A DNA stretch of 12,962 nt from CAYSSG01 sp964433635. Lineage in GTDB: Bacteria > Atribacterota > Phoenicimicrobiia > Phoenicimicrobiales > Stramentimicrobiaceae. Within the stretch, counting starts at the first letter, position 1, and the number at the start of each line of letters is the position of its first letter. The position numbers and the translations under genes are program-made. The notes beneath the pieces were generated by a model that searched no databases, was not told where the DNA came from, and worked only from the letters and a program-made list of their open reading frames with translations. The stretch spans positions 1-12,962 of the forward strand of contig CAYSSG010000049.1 of NCBI GenBank assembly GCA_964433635.1. Direction: 5' to 3'. Shown here one piece after another: positions 6,885 to 12,962 of this stretch.

Positions 6885-7907
6885 TTGAATATTGCTTTAG
6901 ATGCGATGGGGGGAGATTTTGGTCCCAGGGAAACGATAAAGGGAGCCCTCCTTTTTTTAAAGGAGAGAGAGAGCACGATCACCTTACTGGGAAAGAAACA
7001 GTTCATCAATGAAGAATTGGCAAGATATTCATTTGATAGGGAGAAGGTCCTGGTCATTGACTGTGTAGACGAAGTGGATAACGAAGCTTTGCCCACGGAG
7101 GTCATCAGAAAACAGGCCAATTCCCCGATTATGGTCGGTATGGATTTATTGAAATCCGGAAAAACAGAGGCCTTTGTATCTGCTGGAAATAGCGGTGCCG
7201 TAATGGCAGCAGCACTTTATAAGCTGGGCTGTATTCAGGAGATTAAACGCCCTGCTATCGCTGCTATAATACCTACCCTTCATGGTAATAAAGTCATCCT
7301 GGACATGGGTGCAAATGTTGATTGCAAACCGATTCATCTACTGCAATTTGCCTTAATGGGGGAATCTTATGCCAGGTATGAACTGGATATTGAAAATCCC
7401 AAAATTGCCCTGCTTAATATTGGTGAGGAAAAGAGCAAGGGGAACAGCCTGACCAGAGAGGCCTATCGCTTACTTTCCGGGAGAAAGGATATTTGTTTTA
7501 TGGGAAATATTGAAGGAGGAGAAGTTTTTTTAGGTACAGCAGATGTCATTGTCTGTGACGGATTTGTGGGCAATATTGTACTGAAAACTGCAGAAGGTTT
7601 ATCGCGTATGTTTATAACCGATTTTAAGATGAGCATTTTAAGTAATCTCCCCGATGATGCCATGATTAAAATACTGAAAGAGAAATTTTCCGAGTATGCC
7701 AAGAGACGAAATTATAAAACCTACGGAGGAGCGCCCCTGTTGGGCATAAACGGACTGTGTTTTATCTGTCACGGCAGATCCAAGGCTGAGGCAATTAAGA
7801 ATGCTTTGCATAATGCCAGTAAATTTGTAGATAATAAGGGATTGGAACACCTGAAAGGCTTGAATTTTCATTCAGAATATACGGCCCAGGATGAATCCAG
7901 CCAATAG
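6885..7907 (+). CDS. plsX: Phosphate acyltransferase PlsX
   Basis: PlsX converts acyl-ACP and phosphate to acyl-phosphate, the acyl donor for PlsY in bacterial phosphatidic acid synthesis; it acts at the inner face of the membrane. The 340-residue protein begins NIALDAMGGDFGPRETIKGA and contains FVSAGNSGAVMAAA, RPAIAAIIPT, VILDMGANVDCKP, ALLNIGEEKSKGN and DVIVCDGFVGNIVLKTAEG. All are characteristic of the family, and the length is normal. The start is TTG at 6885, 6 bases after a perfect AAGGAGGG (6871-6878). A TTG start may lower expression. It has its own promoter and stands alone: the fabD, fabG, acpP or rpmF genes that often adjoin plsX are absent on both sides. Its last 36 bases overlap the end of the convergent membrane-protein gene. 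Confidence 0.97.
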   Translation: MNIALDAMGGDFGPRETIKGALLFLKERESTITLLGKKQFINEELARYSFDREKVLVIDCVDEVDNEALPTEVIRKQANSPIMVGMDLLKSGKTEAFVSAGNSGAVMAAALYKLGCIQEIKRPAIAAIIPTLHGNKVILDMGANVDCKPIHLLQFALMGESYARYELDIENPKIALLNIGEEKSKGNSLTREAYRLLSGRKDICFMGNIEGGEVFLGTADVIVCDGFVGNIVLKTAEGLSRMFITDFKMSILSNLPDDAMIKILKEKFSEYAKRRNYKTYGGAPLLGINGLCFICHGRSKAEAIKNALHNASKFVDNKGLEHLKGLNFHSEYTAQDESSQ

Positions 7908-8312
7908 ACCAATTAAAAAGATGGTCGTCAGGATGCGAGCATCTTTGACCATCGCGATTCCTTTAAAACGAATGACAACCAAAGTTACAAAATAGGCTGT
8001 CACGTTTAATGTAACGAAGATTGGCCAGGTAATGATCTTGGCAATCATAGGGCCGATATAGGGAATGGATTTAATGAATACCAGACCATATGTGAAGATG
8101 TGGCTGAACATTTCAACGACGATTCCTACCAAAGCAATGATGGCAGTAATCAGGAATCTGTCTACATCGGTAAATTTGAAAAGATAGTATATCAGAAGAA
8201 TAAGAAGAACAGCTACCAGGAAATCCATCGTCGAGATTTGAGTTCTATTAAGAATCCTGGGCTTGAAATTCTGGGGAAACTGGATTTTTTGACTTGATTT
8301 TTTTTTAGTCAT
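7872..8312 (-). CDS. Small membrane protein of unknown function
   Basis: The 146-residue protein has a basic, Ser/Gln-rich N-terminus (TKKKSSQKIQFPQNFKPRILNRTQ) followed by about four hydrophobic segments: roughly residues 29-46, 53-80, 92-115 and 126-145. I do not recognise the family. The pattern is that of an integral membrane protein with a cytoplasmic basic head. The ATG at 8312 lacks a strong ribosome site (only GAAAAG upstream). The frame is nevertheless long, hydrophobicity is consistent throughout, and a good promoter lies 83 bases upstream, which argues that it is real. Its 3' end overlaps the 3' end of plsX by 36 bases, so the two transcripts would be complementary there. Confidence 0.7.
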   Translation of the reverse strand: MTKKKSSQKIQFPQNFKPRILNRTQISTMDFLVAVLLILLIYYLFKFTDVDRFLITAIIALVGIVVEMFSHIFTYGLVFIKSIPYIGPMIAKIITWPIFVTLNVTAYFVTLVVIRFKGIAMVKDARILTTIFLIGLLAGFILGRIF

Positions 8313-8401
8313 TGACTTTTCTTTTTTAATTTAGCGTGTGATCAAATAGACAGACAGCAAGAATAGATTCCATTATCCATTCATCGACATGATTCGTTAT
8401 C

Positions 8402-8431
8402 ATCATATAGAAGGATAACATTTTTTGTCAA
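8402..8431 (-). promoter_or_regulatory. Probable sigma-A promoter of the small membrane protein gene
   Basis: On the minus strand the -35 is TTGACA (8431-8426), the spacer is 18 bases and the -10 is TATGAT (8407-8402). An inverted repeat, ACATTT (8418-8423) with AAATGT (8430-8435), straddles the -35 and could be an operator. Confidence 0.55.
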
Positions 8432-8493
8432 ATGTTTTTACAATTCGTATTGCGTCGTGCGCATTGAGTCAAAATACAGTAGGTGTAGTTGCT

Positions 8494-8662
8494 ATTAAGA
8501 GGTTTTTTAGTTTACAGTTGTTAGTTTTCAGATGAAAATAATCTTCAATATTTAGTTTTTTCCATATTTGGCCCTGGACTGAGTACTATTTTTTGCTATT
8601 AATCCAAAATATTAATTCCAAAGAACCAAAAACTATAAACCAAAAAAAACCTAACTTTTAAT
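8494..8662. repeat. Degenerate MITE-like inverted repeat in a gene-free stretch
   Basis: The gene-free interval 8313-8662 holds the membrane-protein promoter on its left and this element on its right. The left arm ATTAAGAGGTTTTTTAGTTT (8494-8513) and the right arm, read in reverse from 8662, share ATTAA, AGGTTTTTT, GTTTA, AGTT and GTT in the same order over about 35 bases, with scattered mismatches. The central part is AT-rich and non-coding. No clear target-site duplication is visible. Such 'GTTTAcAGTTgTTaGTTTT' repeats look like decayed non-autonomous elements, but low complexity could mimic this. Confidence 0.35.
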
Positions 8663-9172
8663 CTACAGAATAAAATACAGAATTAATCCAGAGATTATTG
8701 TGAAAGGGATAGCAAAGAGAAGGCGTAATCCGATAATCTGTGGCTTAAAGAAGATCAGATCATAGGCAATACGGCTTAATCCGATTGCACCATAACCGAT
8801 CAGCATAGTAACAATGATGCTGACATGTGCCCCTTTCTGAAAGAGAGATTGAATGATGGGATAGACGGCATAGGGTCCACCCTGTAGCAATCCGGCTAGA
8901 AGCCCACCGGTTATAATTCCCCGTACCCCGCTCTCTTTACCAAACCATTGAATGATGAATTCATCAGGCATGAGAATATGAATTGCCTGTGCGATGAGAA
9001 GAGCTGCGAAAATCATGGGAATCAAGCCAGCAAACGAATTCATTGCACCTGCAAATCCCTTTTTAGCCATTTCCGGCTTACTAAAGAATAAATAGATATA
9101 CAAAGCAATGGCACCTAAAACAATCACTCGTTGTGCCCAGTTTCTGCCGATAATGAAAAAAATCCAGTTCAT
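8663..9172 (-). CDS. Small permease of the ArsP/DUF318 type
   Basis: The 169-residue protein has about four or five membrane segments and motifs of the DUF318/ArsP-type permease family. These include GLIPMIFAALLIAQAIHILMP, GKESGVRGIITGGLLAGLLQGGPYAVYPI and VTMLIGYGAIGLSRIAYDLIFF. Full-length ArsP-type permeases are roughly twice this size, with two repeated halves, so this is a half-size form that may work as an oligomer. The substrate is unknown. The ATG at 9172 is chosen because GAGAGGTG (9186-9179) lies 6 bases upstream. A GTG at 9181 would overlap that ribosome site. It is transcribed divergently from mntP, about 200 bases apart. Confidence 0.72.
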   Translation of the reverse strand: MNWIFFIIGRNWAQRVIVLGAIALYIYLFFSKPEMAKKGFAGAMNSFAGLIPMIFAALLIAQAIHILMPDEFIIQWFGKESGVRGIITGGLLAGLLQGGPYAVYPIIQSLFQKGAHVSIIVTMLIGYGAIGLSRIAYDLIFFKPQIIGLRLLFAIPFTIISGLILYFIL

Positions 9173-9205
9173 ATCTGCCACCTCTCAAAATAATCTTTAT
9201 TTTCA

Positions 9206-9214
9206 AGTATATCA
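9206..9214 (-). promoter_or_regulatory. Possible extended -10 promoter of the small permease gene
   Basis: TGATATACT on the minus strand (9214-9206) is an extended -10 element. The matching -35 position holds only a poor hexamer, as is usual for extended -10 promoters. Confidence 0.4.
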
Positions 9215-9245
9215 CGATGGAAAATGAATCGATTACCCTAAATAA

Positions 9246-9276
9246 GGTAGACCTCTACCGGATTATCTGTTAAAAT
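9246..9276 (+). promoter_or_regulatory. mntP promoter with a perfect palindrome over the -35
   Basis: The -35 is TAGACC (9248-9253), the spacer is 17 bases and the -10 is TAAAAT (9271-9276). GGTAGA-CC-TCTACC (9246-9259) is a perfect 6+2+6 palindrome covering the -35 hexamer, a natural place for a metal- or stress-responsive regulator. The leader is about 100 bases, and no yybP-ykoY-type manganese riboswitch fold is apparent in it. Confidence 0.5.
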
Positions 9277-9379
9277 CAACCTATGTCAAGAGAAACTGGA
9301 AATGCCTTTACAGTTTTTACCGTATCGTAGAAAGCAGTATGATTGGTATGATCAATTTTTGGATAATCAGGGAGAATCG

Positions 9380-9940
9380 ATGTCTTTTTCTGTCATATTA
9401 TTTTTAGCTGTTGGCCTGGCGATGGATGCTTTTGCGGTTTCAATCAGCAGCGGTATCGCTGCACCTGTCGTCAGTGCAGCTTATGCCTTGAAGATAGCGC
9501 TCTTTTTTTCAGGCTTTCAGATGCTTATGCCTTTGCTGGGCTGGTGGTTAGGCGACAGCATGAGCCAATATATTGCCAGCTATGATCATTGGGTTGCCTT
9601 TATCCTTTTATTTGCCATCGGAAGCAGGATGGCTTATGAATCTTTTCAGAGTGAAGCGCATAACAGGTCTATTAATTTTAATAGTACTGCGGTGCTTTTA
9701 TTACTGGCTGTTGCAACCAGCATTGATGCCTTGATTGCAGGTGTCAGTCTTTCCATATTAAGAATCAATAGGATGCATGTCATTATCATTATTGGAATCA
9801 TTACTTTGCTTTTCTCTCTGATCGGGGTTAAAATTGGAAAAATATTGGGTTGCAGGATGGAAAAATATGCCCAACTTGTTGGAGGTATCATTCTGATTAC
9901 CATTGGTATCCAGTTATTATGGACCCATATACGAGGTTGA
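9380..9940 (+). CDS. mntP: Putative manganese efflux pump MntP
   Basis: MntP exports Mn(II) across the cytoplasmic membrane and protects against manganese excess. The 186-residue protein has the family's length, about six membrane segments and its two internal-repeat motifs: GLAMDAFAVSIS with Asp16 and ATSIDALIAGVS with Asp116. It also has IALFFSGFQMLMPLLGWWLG in the second helix pair. ATG 9380 is chosen over ATG 9302, because GGGAG (9370-9374) is properly spaced and the protein then begins MSFSVILFLAVGLAMDAF, as family members do; the upstream extension is hydrophilic. The stop codon is 2 bases from the next start, so the pump and the caspase-like lipoprotein are almost certainly co-transcribed. 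Confidence 0.92.
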   Translation: MSFSVILFLAVGLAMDAFAVSISSGIAAPVVSAAYALKIALFFSGFQMLMPLLGWWLGDSMSQYIASYDHWVAFILLFAIGSRMAYESFQSEAHNRSINFNSTAVLLLLAVATSIDALIAGVSLSILRINRMHVIIIIGIITLLFSLIGVKIGKILGCRMEKYAQLVGGIILITIGIQLLWTHIRG

Positions 9941-9942
9941 GG

Positions 9943-11121
9943 ATGTTCAGGATAAAAAATGTATTTTTAACTTCTTTGGTTCTTTTATTCATAGTCACTG
10001 GCCTTTTGACCGGTTGTTATCCGATTCCAAAATTAATATTTCTGGAAGTCTTGCCTGATACGATGATGTTGTATCCCGGTGAATCCCAGTCCATTTCTTC
10101 GATTACGGTTTACTTCCAGGATAATTCCCAAGAGGAGATTCCAATTGAGTTGTGTGAATACTCAGCCAGTAACAGCAATGCAAGAGTGGACAGTAGTGGT
10201 ATGATTACTGCCTTATCCATCGGTACAACGCAGGTTACAGTCTATTATTCAAAGGGGAGTGTGACTGTAAGTGACACGATTCAGGTCATTATAGCCTCAT
10301 TAACGGATTATCGTGCCCTGTGCATCGGCATTAATGATTACCGGGATCCGGCAATTCTTAATCTCAGAGCACCTTCTTATGATGTGACTCGTATGAGAGA
10401 GGTCTTTGAAAATTCTTATTTTGGCGAGATGCAAACATCATTTGTGACAATTGATACACTTATTGACGGGCAGGCCACACGCCTGAACATTCTGCAGTCG
10501 ATTCAGACATCCTTTTCGACTGCTGACAGTCATGATGTTTCTTATTTTTATTTTTCAGGCCATGGCTGGAGTGACGGGAGTACTGCTACCATTCTGCCCT
10601 ATGATGCCATAGCCGCTGATTCCTCTAACGATATCAGCGTTAATGACTTAGCTTCTGCCCTGGGGAGCATTGCCGGAACGAAAGTGGTCATCCTTGATTC
10701 CTGTTATTCAGGCGGGTTTATCGGTAAGGAATTCCCTGGTCGGGGGATGCCGTCTCCTGATAGCCTGAGAGAGTATAATGAAAGCGTCCTGGAATCATTT
10801 GCCTTACAGGATGCAATGGTTCCAAAAAGTAGTCTGGCTTCAAGCTTATTCAAGGTCATCGTGTCTGCCTCCGGAGATCAGATATGTCATGAAACACTGA
10901 ATCATCCTATTGACGGTTATCCTTATGGCTATTTCTCTGCTGCCCTGTGTGAGGGTTGTGGTTATAATCAATTTTCATTCCCTGCCCCGGCAGACAGCAC
11001 CAGGGACAGGCAGATTACCCTGAACGAGATTTACCAGTATATCAGTATCATGTTGAACCACAAGGAGCAGGACGTACAGGTCTACCCGCTAAGCTCTTCT
11101 TTTATTTTTATTGAATATTAA
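9943..11121 (+). CDS. Predicted lipoprotein with a bacterial Ig-like domain and a caspase-like (C14) protease domain
   Basis: The 392-residue protein has a signal peptide ending in a lipobox, GLLTGC with Cys25, so it should be anchored on the outer face of the membrane. Residues about 31-117 look like a BIG2-type Ig-like domain (VLPDTMMLYPGESQSIS, DSSGMITALSIGTTQVTVYY). Residues about 122-390 form a caspase-like domain. It starts YRALCIGINDY and carries the complete catalytic dyad: His207 in FYFSGHG and Cys254 in VVILDSCYSGGF. Members (metacaspases, orthocaspases) are cysteine proteases, usually cleaving after Arg/Lys; specificity here is inferred only. ATG 9943 is preferred because GAGG lies 6 bases upstream and it yields a proper signal peptide, whereas a start at 9850 would lie inside mntP. 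The gene begins 2 bases after mntP and is followed by a strong palindrome. Confidence 0.88.
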   Translation: MFRIKNVFLTSLVLLFIVTGLLTGCYPIPKLIFLEVLPDTMMLYPGESQSISSITVYFQDNSQEEIPIELCEYSASNSNARVDSSGMITALSIGTTQVTVYYSKGSVTVSDTIQVIIASLTDYRALCIGINDYRDPAILNLRAPSYDVTRMREVFENSYFGEMQTSFVTIDTLIDGQATRLNILQSIQTSFSTADSHDVSYFYFSGHGWSDGSTATILPYDAIAADSSNDISVNDLASALGSIAGTKVVILDSCYSGGFIGKEFPGRGMPSPDSLREYNESVLESFALQDAMVPKSSLASSLFKVIVSASGDQICHETLNHPIDGYPYGYFSAALCEGCGYNQFSFPAPADSTRDRQITLNEIYQYISIMLNHKEQDVQVYPLSSSFIFIEY

Positions 11122-11132
11122 ACTGAAAAGAT

Positions 11133-11164
11133 AAGGGGACAGATGCATATCCATCTGTCCCCTT
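11133..11164. repeat. Perfect 13-bp palindrome, REP-like and possible terminator
   Basis: AAGGGGACAGATG (11133-11145) and CATCTGTCCCCTT (11152-11164) pair perfectly around a 6-base loop. It lies between two convergent genes. No T-run follows on the plus strand. On the minus strand the next bases are ATCTTTTCAG, a weak T-tract, so it may terminate the minus operon better than the plus one. The GGGGACAG/CTGTCCCC core is typical of dispersed palindromic repeats linked to Y1 transposases, and a relative of such a transposase lies at the window's left edge. Confidence 0.65.
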
Positions 11165-11193
11165 CGCAGTCCTGTCAAGCCACTTTTTCAATA

Positions 11194-11586
11194 CTATACA
11201 ATTTCTACTTCAACATGTTCGTTTTTTTCCTCATCGTAAACATCGCAAATTTTCCCGGAAAATTCAGGATCATTCATGGCCTTGTTCAATTCATCCATAT
11301 CAAAGGGAATGTCCTCTCCTCCAATTTTCACTGTGTCTTTTCCCATCTTGTTGGCAATGTTAATTCCCCACTTAACCAGGCTGAACGGTATCTTCACATT
11401 GACTTTTGGTTGATTGTTCCTGGTTACGTTCACCTTCAGGAATCGTTTTTGCTTACCGGTGGTAATCTGCCTCTGATCCTGATCGTCTTCTGTTGATTTC
11501 AAAGCGTCAATCAAGGTGACTGCTTCTTCGTTGGTGATTTTTCCTTCTTTCAGCATATCCAATACCTGTTTAATTTCTTCTTTCAT
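11194..11586 (-). CDS. SHOCT-like domain protein, partner of the DUF2089 protein
   Basis: The 130-residue soluble protein starts with a short helical region, EEIKQVLDMLKEGKITNEEAVTLIDALK (about 3-30), of the SHOCT-like type. An acidic/Gln linker follows, then a conserved body (FLKVNVTRNNQPKVNVKIPFSLVKWGINIANKMGK, about 49-83) as in YvlB-related proteins of Firmicutes. The C-terminal part is acidic. Its function is not established; similar genes commonly adjoin DUF2089 genes. AGGAG (11599-11595) lies 8 bases before the ATG. It is the second gene of a two-gene operon, 31 bases after the DUF2089 gene. Confidence 0.75.
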   Translation of the reverse strand: MKEEIKQVLDMLKEGKITNEEAVTLIDALKSTEDDQDQRQITTGKQKRFLKVNVTRNNQPKVNVKIPFSLVKWGINIANKMGKDTVKIGGEDIPFDMDELNKAMNDPEFSGKICDVYDEEKNEHVEVEIV

Positions 11587-11617
11587 TTCATTTTCTCCTT
11601 TTATTCGATTGATTTTT

Positions 11618-11989
11618 TTAAAATGATGAATGATTTTCTTTCAGCAGTTGAATAGTTTCTTCAAGTGAAATTTCCCCATTGCTGAGGGCACTGAGCAATT
11701 CAGTACGATTGGGTTTTTTGATTTCATCAAACAATCCCAGAGCAGCCAGCAGTCTGTCCAGCTTGTTCTTGACAGTGGGGTAGGAAATTCCCATTCTTTC
11801 CTGCACTTCTCTGATATTTCCCCGGGAACGCAGAAAAGTCATAAGGAATTCCCGGTCTTCTTCAGACAGAGAGATCAGTTTGGTAAGGGGAAAATTTCCC
11901 TGTACGACAGTGTTACATCTGTCGCACTTTAATTCGGTAATCATCATCCTTACGCCGCATGCCGGACAATTTGAGGGTATGTTGGGCAA
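11618..11989 (-). CDS. DUF2089 protein: zinc ribbon plus helix-turn-helix regulator
   Basis: The 123-residue protein opens with a four-cysteine zinc-ribbon (CPACG and CDRCN, residues 8-26). It continues with the DUF2089 core, LSEEDREFLMTFLRSRGNIREVQERMGISYPTVKNKLDRLLAALG, which has a clear helix-turn-helix. It is probably a DNA-binding regulator; its target is unknown and autoregulation is plausible. Its C-terminus, ELLSALSNGEISLEETIQLLKE, resembles the N-terminal helical motif of the neighbouring SHOCT-like protein. The start is TTG at 11989, supported by AGGAGG (12003-11998) 8 bases upstream. The strong promoter at 12055-12082 lies just upstream. Confidence 0.85.
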   Translation of the reverse strand: MPNIPSNCPACGVRMMITELKCDRCNTVVQGNFPLTKLISLSEEDREFLMTFLRSRGNIREVQERMGISYPTVKNKLDRLLAALGLFDEIKKPNRTELLSALSNGEISLEETIQLLKENHSSF

Positions 11990-12054
11990 AGTATCTGCCT
12001 CCTTTTTCTTAAATTTTTCTATTAATATTAACTATTACAATAATCATATAAATA

Positions 12055-12082
12055 ATTATAATTAAATAATAAATATTGTCAA
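12055..12082 (-). promoter_or_regulatory. Perfect-consensus sigma-A promoter of the DUF2089 operon
   Basis: On the minus strand the -35 is TTGACA (12082-12077) and the -10 is TATAAT (12060-12055), both exact matches to consensus, with a 16-base spacer. Surrounding DNA is extremely AT-rich. Transcription would begin near 12048. Confidence 0.7.
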
Positions 12083-12195
12083 TATATCATTTAATATATT
12101 TAATAATAATATTAAATAATTTTATAACATATGCTCTAAAGATAATGATTCGTTAGATTCAAACAGCAATCAATATAAAAAAGAAAAAATTTCAA

Positions 12196-12233
12196 ATGAT
12201 TTTGAAAGAAATCATATTCCTTTTTCGTATAAG
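12196..12233 (+). promoter_or_regulatory. Possible promoter/operator region of the Gln-rich secreted protein gene
   Basis: The 296-base spacer 11990-12285 is very AT-rich and holds the divergent promoters. On the plus strand TATAAG (12228-12233) is a plausible -10. The nearest TTGAAA (12202-12207) is 20 bases away, which is too far for a standard -35. An inverted repeat, ATGATTT (12196-12202) with AAATCAT (12209-12215), overlaps this area and may bind a regulator. Confidence 0.3.
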
Positions 12234-12285
12234 TAATAGGAACAAAAAATTAAATCTAAAATCAAGTAAATAGAAAGGATAAGAT

Positions 12286-12962
12286 ATGATGAAGAATAGA
12301 AAAATAATGAAAGTCACTATCACTTTGGCAGTAACCGGATTAGTAGCAGGACTGTTAATCATAAATGCTCTTGCTCAAGGAAATGGAGTTGGCTCCCAGG
12401 GGAATGGGAAGAAAGGTATGCAGGGAAATATCTCGTCTCAACAGGAAGTTATTCAGCAGCAGAAAGGTTTGCAGGGTAACTTTTCACAACCGGGTAGGAA
12501 TTCCAACGCTTTCGGCCATGGGAATCAAGATGGTCAGGGGAATCTGAACAACAAGATGGATTGCAACTGTGATTGTGAGTGCAGTTTAGACGGTAATGTA
12601 CTCCAGGAACAGTTACAGGAACAGAAACGCAATATGCTTCAATCCCAGGAGATTCAACCGTTACCAAAGACGCAAACACCTCTGCAAAAGGGGAATATGG
12701 ATGGGCGTCAGAATCAGATGGGTCAGATGAACCAGATTGCACCTGAAGATTGCGATTATTCTGTTGAGATCAGCGGTCAGACGTTGAAAAATTCTACAAT
12801 CAAACAGATAGCTGCTCAATGGGATATCGATGCACAGCAACTTCTTGACAATATTACCAAAACGTTTGGATTAAGCGGCAGTTACAGTACATCAAGTATT
12901 CTGAATGATCTAAGACAGGAATATCGCTTTACTCCTGCACAGATAAAAATGATTGCCGAGGA
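12286..12962 (+). CDS. Secreted Gln/Asn/Gly-rich protein with a CxCxCxC cluster, 3' end outside the window
   Basis: The frame is open to the window's end (225 codons plus two bases). The N-terminus is a signal peptide with likely cleavage after ALA at residue 30. Residues 31-150 are low complexity, rich in Gln, Asn, Gly and Met, with repeated QGN/QGNG units. In the middle is MDCNCDCEC, with Cys93, 95, 97 and 99, flanked by acidic residues and suggestive of metal binding. From about residue 155 a folded helical domain begins (YSVEISGQTLKNSTIKQIAAQWDIDAQQLLDNITKTFGL). It resembles small helical domains in some clostridial 4Fe-4S membrane proteins, a weak recollection only. GAAAGGA ends 6 bases before ATG 12286; ATG 12289 is an alternative. 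I do not recognise the family. Confidence 0.75.
   Translation, partial: MMKNRKIMKVTITLAVTGLVAGLLIINALAQGNGVGSQGNGKKGMQGNISSQQEVIQQQKGLQGNFSQPGRNSNAFGHGNQDGQGNLNNKMDCNCDCECSLDGNVLQEQLQEQKRNMLQSQEIQPLPKTQTPLQKGNMDGRQNQMGQMNQIAPEDCDYSVEISGQTLKNSTIKQIAAQWDIDAQQLLDNITKTFGLSGSYSTSSILNDLRQEYRFTPAQIKMIAE

Noticed and set aside
7146..7871. Several minus-strand frames opposite plsX
   Set aside because: They are antisense shadows of a strongly conserved gene, without ribosome sites or recognisable domains.
9173..9181. GTG start at 9181 for the small permease
   Set aside because: It overlaps the GAGAGGTG ribosome site that properly serves ATG 9172.
9302..9379. ATG 9302 as the mntP start
   Set aside because: It would add 26 hydrophilic residues not seen in the family, and there is no good ribosome site before it.
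9277..9379. yybP-ykoY manganese riboswitch before mntP
   Set aside because: The leader is only about 100 bases and I could not find the paired helices or conserved loops of that riboswitch by eye.
9850..9942. Caspase-like lipoprotein starting inside mntP
   Set aside because: The extra 31 residues come from the wrong frame of mntP, and the signal peptide and ribosome site fit ATG 9943.
11143..11496. Plus-strand reading frame of about 117 codons opposite the SHOCT-like gene
   Set aside because: It starts inside the palindrome, has no ribosome site, and is the antisense of a gene with clear family features.
12061..12135. Origin-like or CRISPR-leader-like AT-rich tract
   Set aside because: There are no DnaA boxes and no spaced direct repeats. 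The AT content is explained by divergent promoters.

Overview
The window reads as low-GC, Gram-positive-type (Bacillota/Clostridia-like) chromosomal DNA. The support is strong AAGGAGG-type ribosome sites, several TTG/GTG starts, near-consensus sigma-A promoters, AT-rich gaps, and families typical of Firmicutes: PlsX, an RsiV-type DUF3298 protein, a DUF2089 regulator with a SHOCT-like partner, MntP, and predicted lipoproteins. The species cannot be named from the sequence.

Left part (1-5976), all on the + strand. It opens with the C-terminal end of a probable REP-associated tyrosine (Y1) transposase. That reading frame runs directly into a lipoprotein of the glutaminyl-peptide cyclotransferase family. 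Next come an unusual 733-residue fusion of sn-glycerol-1-phosphate dehydrogenase with a HAD-IIA phosphatase, a full-length half-size ABC exporter, and a secreted DUF4163/DUF3298 (RsiV sensor-like) protein. The gaps are 48-75 bases with no clear terminator, so these genes may be co-transcribed.

Middle part (5989-9172). A LysE-family exporter (-) and plsX (+) diverge from a 287-base spacer that holds one recognisable promoter for each, and both promoters carry operator-like palindromes. plsX then overlaps, tail to tail by 36 bases, an unrecognised four-helix membrane protein (-) that has its own good promoter. A gene-free stretch of about 350 bases follows; it contains that promoter and a degenerate MITE-like inverted repeat. 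After it comes a small ArsP/DUF318-type permease (-).

Right part (9182-12962). A short divergent spacer with a perfect palindrome over the -35 box drives mntP, a putative Mn(II) exporter. Two bases after mntP begins a predicted lipoprotein with a bacterial Ig-like domain and a complete caspase-like (C14) His/Cys pair. A 13-bp perfect GGGGACAG palindrome separates it from a convergent two-gene operon (DUF2089 zinc-ribbon/HTH protein and SHOCT-like protein), which is transcribed from a perfect-consensus promoter. The window ends inside a secreted Gln/Asn/Gly-rich protein with a CxCxCxC cluster.

The points most worth following are the caspase-like lipoprotein coupled to mntP, the dehydrogenase-phosphatase fusion, the Cys-cluster secreted protein, and the transposase remnant together with matching palindromic repeats. 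No CRISPR array, rRNA, tRNA or complete insertion sequence was seen.
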